DNA of 64,000 bases from Hymenopus coronatus (taxonomy: Eukaryota > Arthropoda > Insecta > Mantodea > Hymenopodidae): assembly GCA_030762935.1 (NCBI GenBank), contig CM060887.1, positions 10,594,501-10,658,500 on the forward strand. Direction: 5' to 3'. The notes beneath the pieces are model-generated. The model worked only from the letters and a program-made list of their open reading frames with translations. It was not told the DNA's origin and searched no databases. The first letter of the stretch is position 1. The number at the start of each line of letters is the position of its first letter. Positions 54,973 to 64,000 of this stretch are shown piece after piece. Position numbers and translations under genes: made by a program.

Positions 54973-55697
54973 GAAAAAGGTTTGTGTGTATGTGTGTGTC
55001 TGAGAACACGATAACTCAAAAATGAAAAGTCGGTAAAATATCAAACTTGATATATAAGTTTAGTATTTTCCAAGGAAGCGACACGAAGATTTCCAAGAAA
55101 ATATTCCCACCACAAACTACACTTTATATGGAAAATTTTTCGAAAATTTTGATTTTATTAAAAATGGCTCTAACGATTTTGATAAAAGTCTCAATATATT
55201 AAAGATGTTTACATCGCAAATAAAAGGTATAATTTGAATTATCTGAGAATAGCCTCTGAAGACTTTATTCTGGATGAATTTTGGCAAATTTTGCTTAACT
55301 GCTAAACAGTAAGAGATACACAAAAATGTAGCACACAAAATATGTAGATCTCATTGAAATGCACAATTTACGTCATATACATTTTTTCATGGTGTTGACC
55401 ATTTTTGAGATATTCTCGTTATTAGTTTCAGTTTTAAAATACTTAAAACTTTTTACACACTGGAATTTGTAAACTCTTGCCAATGCAAAGAATCGGATTT
55501 CATGCAAATGGCAACCAATTTTTAAAAGATTTGACTATCGTTTTAGCCTAGTGTATTCCACTATTTCCCTACTTCCTACAAAAAATCATTTGTGCTAATG
55601 TTTATCTCGATTAGCATGTAGTAAACAGAAGAATAAGCTTTTTTAACATTAACTTGTTACAGAGGTGTAGAAAAAGTCATGTGAATGGAACACACCA
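54973..55697 (-). repeat. Family A copy 59, tail missing
   Basis: It starts at the same internal site (AGAAAAAGGTTTGTGTG) and ends GTGAATGGAACACACCAG. Tandem with copy 58. Confidence 0.85.
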
Positions 55698-55699
55698 GT

Positions 55700-56185
55700 G
55701 CAAAGTTACGGCTGATTCAAGCAGGGATGAATGTATATGCAACCCGCTAATAGAAGTGAAGCTGTAGCGCACGTGTACCTGCACGCACCGAGCGACTCAA
55801 GCGGAATACAGCAGCAGCAGCAGTACATCAAAAGTTGTTTTCCAACGCAGCGCCGCTGTAGCGTTATCGCTTTATAATGGCTAAATAAAACATGCCCGAC
55901 AACTTTTGGATCCTGTTTTGGTAAACATGAGGTACACGCCATCCATCCATCGCTTTCCAATCCCTCCCAGCCTCCCCCTAACAGGAAAAAAACGTTTGAT
56001 CTCCAACTGTCATCGGCTGACTTCACAAGATGAATTTTGTAAAATGTGATAGACTGAAAACATATGTTGCTGGCATTTGAAATTGGAACTTACCTTTAAG
56101 CAATATCTACCTGTGGGCTCTTTTATTCATCATCTACTCTTTTTCACTATATTTTTTCAAAAGGGATTCACAAAGAGGGGGAAAA
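55700..56185. other. Low-copy sequence with CAG repeat
   Basis: GC-richer part with a short CAG run at 55809-55825. The minus frame at 55706-56026 (106 codons) has a polyC stretch from that run and no recognised domain. Confidence 0.45.
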
Positions 56186-56187
56186 AA

Positions 56188-56460
56188 TCGGATGCGTTAC
56201 ATTCACATGACCCTCTCTACCGTCCATCGTTTATTAATGACTATACAAACTACTCTTACGTAAGCATATTTCATTTCAATTGATATAAATGTTTGCAGAA
56301 TAACTAACCCTACACATTCCGTTATGGATGCAAAGGGAATAGTGATAGTCACATGTTTTAAAACTGGGCGTTATACTTAAGCATTCTCATAGTTCCCTTC
56401 TGCTCATAAATAAGTAATCACTATTCTGCTATTGCATGGAGTAGAAGTTTGTTTGTAATT
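56188..56460 (+). repeat. Family A copy 60, diverged head part
   Basis: TCGGATGCGTTACATTCACA, then eroded sequence to CTGCTATTGCATGGAGTAGA. Confidence 0.55.
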
Positions 56461-56468
56461 GGAAAAAA

Positions 56469-57320
56469 TCTGATGTGCTCCATTCACATGACTTTCTCTA
56501 CATCACTGCAAAAAAGTATTGTTAAAAAGCTTAGACTTATATTTACTTCATGCTAATTGAGAAAACATTAGCATCAATAGTCTTATTACTTGCTTTTGTA
56601 AGCAGAAGCGAAGTTAGGGAGTACCATATATTAAAGTGATAGTCAAAAGCTGCTTGCTATGTGACTGAAGTTCCTTTGTTTGTATGGATAGGAGTTGACA
56701 AAATCCTCTATGAGAAAAGAAAGCTTTTCAAAGCTGAAACTTAAAACAAGAAATATCTTAAAAATGATCAACTCCACGAAAAAAATGTATATAATACAAA
56801 TTATTTGTTTTAATGTGCTCTACATTCTCTGTATGGTAAGTTTTTGTCCATCTCTTACGGTTTAGCAGTTATGCAAAATTCTGTAACATTCATCCAGAAT
56901 AAAGTACTCTTCAGAGGCTATTCCCAGAAAATTCAAGATATACAGTTTATTTGTCAAGTAAATACTTAAATATACGAGATTTTAATTAAAATCGTTAAAG
57001 CCATTTTTAATAAAATCAAAATGTTCGAAAATTTTTCCATGAAAAGGGTAGTTTGGGGCCGGGGGATTTTTTTGAAAAATTAGTGTCGCATCCTTGGCAG
57101 ATACCGAACTTAAATACCAAGTTTGATTTTTAATGGTCTTTTCATTTTTGAGCTATGCTGCCCACAGACACACACACACACGGACATTTTTCTAAAAATG
57201 CTTTTTTTTGGATTCAGGGGTCTCGAAACATATATTTTCGGTGAAATCTCGGTATCCAATTTTTGGGTGCAATACAATACCTTCTCTATACACTATGTGC
57301 AGAGTGCGTGTAGAGAAAGT
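56469..57320 (+). repeat. Family A copy 61, full length
   Basis: About 852 bp from TCTGATGTGCTCCATTCACA to the hairpin CTATACACTATGTGCAGAGT and GTGTAGAGAAAGT. Confidence 0.9.
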
Positions 57321-57354
57321 AAAAAATTAATAAGAATGGACCACATCCGATTTC

Positions 57355-57904
57355 ACTTTCTCTAGCACGTATGTAAAATCTACATAGTGGAGAAAGAAAG
57401 TATTGTATTCCATCCAAATGTTCAAAACCGAGATTTCACCGGAGACTCATATTTTGAGACCCCCTGAATCTAAAAAGGAAGCTTTTTTTTTTTAGAAACA
57501 TGTCCGTGTTTATTCTAGATCATTTTTGTTGAATTTTGCATAACTGGTAAACCGTAAGAGATAGACGAAAACTTACAACACAAAAGCTGTACACCACGAT
57601 AAAACACACAATTTATGTCATATACATTTTTTTCGTGGAGTCAATCGTTTTTGAGCTTTAAAGAACACACTTTTCTCATACAGGAATTTGTCAACTCCTG
57701 TCCATACAAACAAAGGAACTTCAGTCACATAGCAACCAGCTTTTGACTATCACTTTAACCTATGGTACTGCCTTATTTCGCTTCTACTTTCAAGGAAGCA
57801 AGTAATAAGACTATTTTTGCTAATTTTTTTCTCAATTAGCAGGAAGTAAATAGAAGCATATTTGCGGAGATGTAGAGAAAGTCATGTGAATGGAACACAC
57901 CAGA
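57355..57904 (-). repeat. Family A copy 62, internal deletion
   Basis: Tail ACTTTCTCTAGCACGTATG, GACCCCCTGAATC, then from the CATGTCCGTG block straight to TTTATTCTAGATCATTTTTG and on to GGAACACACCAGA. A head scrap of another minus copy (ATGGACCACATCCGA) precedes it at 57335-57349. Confidence 0.85.
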
Positions 57905-58034
57905 TTTTGTCGTGCTCTAACTTAAGAACAAGAATTTGGAGTAGTGTTTTTTCGTTGTATGTACTCTCTTTTGGCTTCTGGTAAATCATAGATTTACCTC
58001 TTATGGTAGTGTACAGTAACTTTACAGCTCTATG

Positions 58035-58125
58035 GGCCTCGAGATTTTTGAGCATCATTTCACCGATTTCATTCATCGTCCAATATGACCAACCAGGTTA
58101 AAGGACATTAGGCTGAAAAAAAAAA
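58035..58125 (+). mobile_element. SINE-2 3' fragment
   Basis: GAGCATCATTTCACCGATTTC, ATTCATCGTCCAATATGACC and GGTTAAAGGACATTAGGCTG with a poly(A) end match the 3' third of SINE-2. Confidence 0.75.
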
Positions 58126-58139
58126 GTATTTTAATGTCC

Positions 58140-58214
58140 ATCTGGATTAGCATGAAGAATAAGAATAATTTTTACAGAGATGTAGAGAAAGTCATGTGAA
58201 TGGAACTAATCAGA
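58140..58214 (-). repeat. Family A copy 63, head stub
   Basis: ATCTGGATTAGCATGAAGAA to GTGAATGGAACTAATCAGA. Confidence 0.75.
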
Positions 58215-58215
58215 T

Positions 58216-59160
58216 TTTTTTCTCAGCTACAGTTGTAAATTTCTCAGCACTTAGCTGCTTGTACATTTATTTACTAGCCTGACTAATCCAGTAAACTCCG
58301 ACTTTCATTGCAGGTATAAAATATGCTGTTTAATAAATTGCAGCAAGGTAAAGTGATAAAAATGAAAATGAGTTAGAAAGGGGTGTTATGTTTGTCATAT
58401 AGGACTGCCCCCATGCACCCCTACAGCCGACCGCCTGCTGACGTCACGTCTGATCCGTGACAGTCTCACGCATGCGCAAGGTACAACGCAGATTGCGGTG
58501 CACGTCACCTCATGCTTCAATTATTCAACGTCCACCACAGCGAGCGGAGGGAATCTTCCATATTTCATATCCATTTTGTATGAAGGATCTTTGGAAGAGG
58601 GGTGCGGTGTTGAAATTGCTCTGATGTAAAGCGAATGTTGACGGAAGAGATAACCAGGAAGGCAAGTAGTGACAGTGGAACGCTTACAAAACTTCCTGCC
58701 ACTTCCAGTCGCCGTTCCTGAAGGAATCAGCATAGGATAAGTTCGGGTTTTATGGAGCCCAAAGGTCACCACGTGTCATGGGACTTTCAGCACCATCCCA
58801 GGCTACCGCTGATGGCACTGTCGCTAGTGTTGATGTTCACTAACGAATGTACACTAGTGGGTGGTCTCGGGAAGTTACGGAGGTCAACCGCATGGTACAG
58901 TCCGTCGCGTAATGCTGGTCATTTATGTTGATGTTACATTTATATCATCAACTTTGACAATAGGGAATACTTATCAGATTTATTATAAATCAATTTCTGT
59001 AATGTCTGCACTTGTAATTGGGGGAACACCGTCGCTTAAAGCACCTCTATACTCGAAATGCGTAATGCACACTGATTTTTCACAGTGACTGTCGCAACAG
59101 TTAATGTGACGGGTAACATGAAATACATTCCACAATTTTTCGGACAATTAGGGAAAAATT
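58216..59160. other. Low-copy, GC-richer segment, no gene recognised
   Basis: From about 58400 to 58920 the sequence is clearly GC-richer, with many CpG. The minus frame at 58521-58772 (83 codons) has a normal amino acid mix but no domain I recognise. It is the least repeat-like place in the window for a host exon or an unrecognised element. Confidence 0.45.
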
Positions 59161-59164
59161 TGAT

Positions 59165-59362
59165 GTGTTTCAACTTTAAAATACTTCAACTATTCTCAAA
59201 CAGAACCATACAAAGCCACCCGAACCTCAATTGTTTCACATAGCGACGATATTATAAAGGATTTGACTATCGCTGTAAGCTAATGTATTCTCTTATTTAT
59301 CTTTTACATATAAGAAAGCATGTTATACGAGCAATTATATCCCGATTAGCATGCTGTAAATA
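59165..59362 (-). repeat. Family A copy 64, diverged head part
   Basis: AACTTTAAAATACTTCAACT, TTTCACATAGCGACGAT, GGATTTGACTATCGCTG and CCCGATTAGCATGCTGTAAA. Confidence 0.6.
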
Positions 59363-59367
59363 AAAAT

Positions 59368-60024
59368 TCTGATGTGTTCCATTCACATGACTTTCTCTAC
59401 ATCTCTTATGCTTAAAATTATGCTTAAAAAGCCTATGCTTCAATTTACTTCATACTAACTGAGAAAAATTAGCAGAAATAGTCTTATTATTTGCTTCCTT
59501 GTAAGTAAAAGCGAAATAGGGAGTACCATAGGTTGTTGGTTGCTATGTGACTGATGTTCCTTTGTTTGTATGGACAGGAGTTGACAAATTCCTGTATGAG
59601 AAAAGTATAATATTTTAAAGCTGAAATCAAAAACAAGGAATATGTCAATAACGACCATCTTCACAACAAAAATGTATATGGCATAATTGTACGTTTTATC
59701 GTGATCTACATTTCTGTATAATAAATTTTTGTCTATCTCTTACGGTTTACCATTTATGTTCAATTCCATACAAGTCTTCCAGAATAAAGAGATCTTTAAA
59801 GCTATTCTCAGAAAATTTAAGATATACATTTTATTTGACATATAAATATCTTAAATATAAGACATTTTTGAGAAAAACAACATTTTCAATTTTTTTTCGA
59901 TGGAAAGTGTTCTTAGGGAAGGGGGGATTTCCTTAAGATTCTTTGTGTCGCAATTCTTGAAAGATTCCAAACTTAGATACCAAGTTTGGTATTTAACGTT
60001 ATTTTCGTTTTTGAGCTAAGCTGT

Positions 60025-60057
<33 letters not shown>
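59368..60057 (+). repeat. Family A copy 65, tail missing
   Basis: TCTGATGTGTTCCATTCACA to a (CA)n at 60027-60056, where copy 66 begins in the other orientation. Confidence 0.85.
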
Positions 60058-60058
<1 letters not shown>

Positions 60059-60062
60059 TTTT

Positions 60063-60864
60063 ACTTTCTCTATACGCACTATGTACATAGTTTATAGAGA
60101 AGGTATTGTAATGCACCCAAAAATTCGATACCGAGATCTTCACTGGAAATACATCTTTTGAGTCCCCCTGAATAATAAAAATTTAGAAACATGTCCGTGG
60201 GTGTGTCTGCCTGTCTGTGTATATGTATGTGTGTGTGTGGGGGGGGGCAGCATAGCTCAAAAACGAAAAGACCGTTAAATAATGATTTTCAAGGAAATCC
60301 TCCCACCCCAAACTACCCTTTATATGGAACTTTTTTCGAAAATTTTGACTTTCTCAAAAATGGCGCTAACGATTTTGATTAAAATATCGTATATTTACCT
60401 GACAAAATGTATATCTTGAATTTTTTGGGAATAGCCACTGAAGACTACTTTATTCTAGGTGAATTTAACGGAATTTTCCATAACTGGTAAACCGCAAGAG
60501 ATGGACAAGAACTTAGCACACAAAAAATGTGCAGCACATTAAAACACATAATTTATGTTATATACATTTTTTTCGTGGCGTTGATAGTTCTTTTAGGTAT
60601 TCCTTGTTTTTGGTTTCAGCTTTGAAAAACATGCATTTCTCATACAGGAATTGGTCAACTCCTGTCCACAGGAACTTCAATCACATAGCAACAAGCTTGC
60701 GACTGTTATTTAACCAAAGCTACTCGTTATTTTCGCTTCTACTTACAAGCAAGTAAGCAATAAGGCTATTTGTGCTAATTTTTTCTCAATTAGTAAATAG
60801 AAGCACAAGCGTTTTAACAATAATTTGTTGCAGAGAGAAAGTTATGTGAATGGAACACATCAGG
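60063..60864 (-). repeat. Family A copy 66, full length
   Basis: ACTTTCTCTATACGCACTATG to GTGAATGGAACACATCAGG. G-run at 60240-60247 next to the TG tract. Confidence 0.9.
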
Positions 60865-60865
60865 T

Positions 60866-61425
60866 TTAGTTTACTTCATTGCAGAGCTTGTGCCCTACGG
60901 GAGAGCGTAAACTAAGGAATAATTTCTGCCTGCAAATTTGCTTGTCAGAAGAATTTTCGGTATTTCGCTGCAGAAAACCCTGAATACCTACTGACATTGC
61001 CATACTTTATGTTCAAATCAATGAGGCAATTGTGCATATTTTGCCCACGTAAACCAAATAAGCCCTTAAAAAATCCGCGGGGAAAGTGGTGTGCAAAACC
61101 GCGACACCACGAACTTTAATCATGCACCCGTCTCCGCACTGCTGAGTGGAATTTCATAATCAATTCTATTGCATTAGTCACCACATTTCAGTTGGTTGCG
61201 CACACGGCTCGATACTGGTTGCCCGCGGGTTCAGTACCCGATTCAGTGGTTGAATTCATTTTACCTCTCTGTTGGACTATGCTGCAGTGGGCTCTACAAT
61301 ACAAGAGCTGTGTCGCTTTTGAAGTTCTGGGTCTGAGTCAATATCACATAATAACAGTGCCTCTAGAACATACTTCTATTTTAAATGCCCACTTCAAGAC
61401 GTCGCTTAACATCCACATGCTATTT
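60866..61425. other. Low-copy sequence, no gene recognised
   Basis: Less AT-rich. The plus frame at 61192-61455 has no recognised motif. Confidence 0.45.
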
Positions 61426-61428
61426 TTA

Positions 61429-61540
61429 CTTTCTCTACATGTACTATGTACATAGTATATAATGATGCTTGTTATTGTATCATCGAAAAATTCGGTACTA
61501 CGATTTCACCGGAAATAGGGTCCCTTGTTTCAAAAAAGTA
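61429..61540 (-). repeat. Family A copy 67, tail stub
   Basis: ACTTTCTCTACATGTACTATG with hairpin, then TACGATTTCACCGGAAATAGG and the A-run, ending at the start of copy 68. Confidence 0.8.
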
Positions 61541-62623
61541 TCTGATGTGTTCCATTCTCATGACTTTCTCTGCATCTCTGTTACAAATTATATATATTAT
61601 GAATGCATTGGTGAAATGATGCTCAAATGATCTCGCGGTCCATGGAGCTTAAAGTTACTCGACATTCGTCTTCTCGGATAAGGGAAAAACCCCGAAAAAA
61701 AAAAAACTTATCCGGGTAACTCACCCTAAGTGAAATTCGAACTCGCGACCTTTTGAACGTGGAGCAGACACGCTACCACCACACTACCCAGGCGGGCAAA
61801 CAAATTATTGTTAAAAACTTGATGCTTCTATTTGCTACATAAAAATCAACAACAAATTAGGAGAAATAGTCTTATTACTTGCTTCCTTATATGTAGAAGC
61901 GAAATAAGGAGTGTCATAGGTTGAAAGCGATAGTCAAAAACTGGTTGCTATGTGACTGAAGTTCCTTTGTTTGTATGGATAACAGTTGACAAATTCCTGT
62001 ATGAGAAAAGTAAAACAATTTTAAAGGTGAAATCAAAAAAAAAGAAATAACTCTAACACGACCAACTCCAAGAAAAAAATATATATAACATAAAGTGTGT
62101 GTTTTAACGTCCTGTAAAATTTTTGTGTGGTAAGTTTTTCTCCATCTCTTACCGTTTAACAGTTATGAGAAACTCCGTAAAATTCATCCAGATCAAAGTA
62201 GTCTTCAGAGGCTATTACCAGAAAATTCAAGATATACATTTTAATTATCAGGTAGCTAGATTTAATGTACGATATTTTAATCAAAATCGTTAGAGCCAGT
62301 TTTGTAAGAATAAACATTTTCGAAAAAGTTTCATTTAAAAGGTAGCTTGGGGTGGGGGGACTTTTCTCAAAATCATCGTGTCGCATTCCTGGAGGATACT
62401 AACTTAAAATACAAAGTTTGGTATTTTACCGACTTTTCCTTTTTGAGTTATCGTGTTCAGAGACATACTGAGACACACATTCTCGGAGCTTTTTCTGAAA
62501 TAGCTTTTGTTCCATACAGGGGACCCGAAAGCATATATTTCAGGTGAAATCTCAGTATCAAATTTTTGGGTGCTTTAAAATACCTTCTCTATACACTATG
62601 CACATAGTTCGTATAGAGAATGT
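61541..62623 (+). repeat. Family A copy 68, interrupted by SINE-2
   Basis: TCTGATGTGTTCCATTCTCA to the hairpin TATACACTATGCACATAGT and CGTATAGAGAATGT. SINE-2 sits at 61591-61799. Confidence 0.85.
61591..61799 (-). mobile_element. SINE-2 nested in copy 68
   Basis: ACAAATTA lies at 61583-61590 and again at 61800-61807. The 3' side lacks poly(T) and has TATATATTATG instead; the tRNA-like head ends ACTACCCAGGCGGG. Confidence 0.8.
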
Positions 62624-62630
62624 AAAAAGC

Positions 62631-62877
62631 AAAAAGTGTCTGTGAACCGATAACTCTAAGAGGAAAACTTGGTATTTAAACCTTCAAAGGATGAACAAGA
62701 AAATCCTCCCACCAGCAACCACCCTTCAAATGTAAAAAATTTGGAAAATTTTGATTTTCTAAAAAAAATAGATCTAATGATTTTGAATAAAATATCGTAT
62801 ATTAAATATATTTACATCCCGAATAAAATGTATATCTTGAATTTTCTGGAAATAGTAAGAGATAGACAAAAACTTAA

Positions 62878-62915
<38 letters not shown>

Positions 62916-63270
62916 TAGAGCACGTTAAAACACACATTTTATGTCATATACATTTTTTCTTGCAGTTGGTCGTTTTTTAGACATTCCTTGTTTTTTACTT
63001 CAGCTTTGAGAAACTCATGCTTCTCATACAGTAATTTGTCATCTGCTGTCAATACCAACAAAGGAACTTCAGTCATAATGCGACCAGCTTTTGTCTGTCA
63101 CTTTAACCTATGGTACTCCCTCATTTCGCTTCTACTTACAAGGAATCAAGTATAAGGACTATTTCTGCTAATTTTTTCTCGATTAGCATGAAGTAAATAG
63201 AAGCATAAGCTTTTTAACTAGAATTTGTTGCAGAGATGTAGAGAAAGTCACGTGAATGCAACACATCAGA
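62631..63270 (-). repeat. Family A copy 69, tail missing
   Basis: It starts at AAAAAGTGTCTGTGAACCG, the internal A-run site, has a long A-run at 62879-62913, and ends AACACATCAGA. Back to back with copy 68. Confidence 0.8.
62879..62913. repeat. poly(A) tract in family A
   Basis: An A-run of about 34 bases at a place where other copies have only AAAAAA. Confidence 0.9.
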
Positions 63271-63271
63271 T

Positions 63272-63640
63272 TTTTTTTTAAAGTGACTTTTGAAAGATAT
63301 CTCAGATCATTGACGTGTTGTCAGTAAATGATAAATTCGACGGATGTGTTTCCATTCTCCACTTGACAGACACATGGCATGATAGATTTTTAATTAGTGC
63401 TCTGACAGATACACTGGATTGTGATGGATCTTGGAGTAGTAAATGGCTTATCTAAAACATGTCTAGGTGCTGACGTATCCTCCATAAGTTTGTCACGTGA
63501 TTTGAAACCCAATTAATCTTTATGAACATATGTCATTTCCAGCGCTCCAAGTGACATAATCACAGTGTCACATTGCAAAACTCATCATCCTGTTATAATA
63601 TAAAATATTTACTTTACTCATGCTACTACAAACTATTTTT
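63272..63640. other. Low-copy sequence, no gene recognised
   Basis: Nothing recognised. Confidence 0.4.
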
Positions 63641-63641
63641 A

Positions 63642-64000
63642 ATTTCTCTATACGTACTAAGTGCATAGTGTATAGAGAAGGTATTACACTTCACCCAAAA
63701 ATTCGATAACGAGATTTCACGAGAAATATATGTTTTAGTGTCCCCTTTATCCAAAAGAAGCATTTTCAGAAAAAGGTCCGTTTGTGTGTGTCCGCGTGTC
63801 TGTAAACACGATATCTCAAAAACGAAATGTCGGTAAAATACCAAACTTGGTATTTAAGTTTAGTATCTTCCAGGGATGCGACACGAAGGTTTTGAGAAAA
63901 ATCCTCCCACCCCCAAGTACCCTTTACATGGAACTTTTTTCGAAAATTTTGATTTTCTAAACAATGGCTCTAACGATTTTGATTAAAATATCATACATTA
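63642..64000 (-). repeat. Family A copy 70, cut by window end
   Basis: Starts ATTTCTCTATACGTACTAAG with hairpin and runs in normal order to TTAAAATATCATACATTA at the window end. Confidence 0.85.

Noticed and set aside
61190..61250. tRNA-like GGGTTCAGTACCC
   Set aside because: The resemblance to box B is partial and no box A or anticodon arm is found.
124..64000. CRISPR array or tandem satellite
   Set aside because: Copies are long, in both orientations, separated by unique DNA, and eukaryotic in context. No short regular repeat-spacer pattern.
124..64000. Family A as a classical Helitron
   Set aside because: It has a TC start and a near-terminal hairpin, but no CTRR 3' end was seen in any copy. 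Kept only as a hypothesis.

Overview
This window looks like an AT-rich, gene-poor stretch of a large eukaryotic genome, most likely an insect. The evidence is the mobile DNA: decayed mariner-type transposases, jockey/I-like and RTE-like non-LTR retrotransposon fragments, several tRNA-derived SINE families, and many microsatellites. I found no intact host gene, no convincing functional tRNA or rRNA gene, and no spliced gene I could defend. No open frame exceeds about 170 codons, and nearly all are chance frames inside repeats. The species cannot be fixed from this sequence.

The dominant component is one dispersed repeat, called family A here. Its full length is about 820-890 bp. I list about 70 full, partial or interrupted copies in both orientations, covering roughly 37 of 64 kb by my hand tally. 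In the orientation I call plus, a copy begins TCTGATGTGTTCCATTCACA (the head) and ends in a roughly 40-bp palindromic hairpin followed by GAGAAAGT and usually AAAAA (the tail). No coding capacity is seen. The hairpin stem differs between two subtypes yet stays palindromic in both. Both ends carry ACTTTCTCTA in inverted orientation, and a TG/CA microsatellite grows at the same internal place in most copies. Copies are often joined head to tail across A5/T5, or back to back, forming composites. Family A is the best candidate here for a poorly described mobile system; no autonomous partner is in the window.

The rest is layered onto or between family A copies. SINE-1 lies at 1-115, 21197-21473, 25576-25853 and 46687-46970. 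SINE-2 lies at 484-733, 6251-6517, 58035-58125 and 61591-61799. Other tRNA-like SINE pieces are at 1052-1125, 33535-33955, 36628-36710, 46123-46336 and 50575-50680. Non-LTR fragments are at about 12316-13700, 17120-17763 (inside a mariner-like element) and 51794-52308 (inside a mariner). TA-flanked DNA transposons or MITEs are at 16891-18119, 25429-26563, 37318-37731, 40396-40983, 48371-49028, 49884-50430 and about 51120-52900. Target-site duplications can be read directly for several nested insertions, which gives a relative order: family A first, then mariner-like elements, then SINEs and LINEs.

Between these are low-copy stretches (largest at 2410-3520, 6774-8095, 14940-15685, 36863-38140, 49031-49880, 52900-53670 and 58216-59160) in which I recognise no gene.
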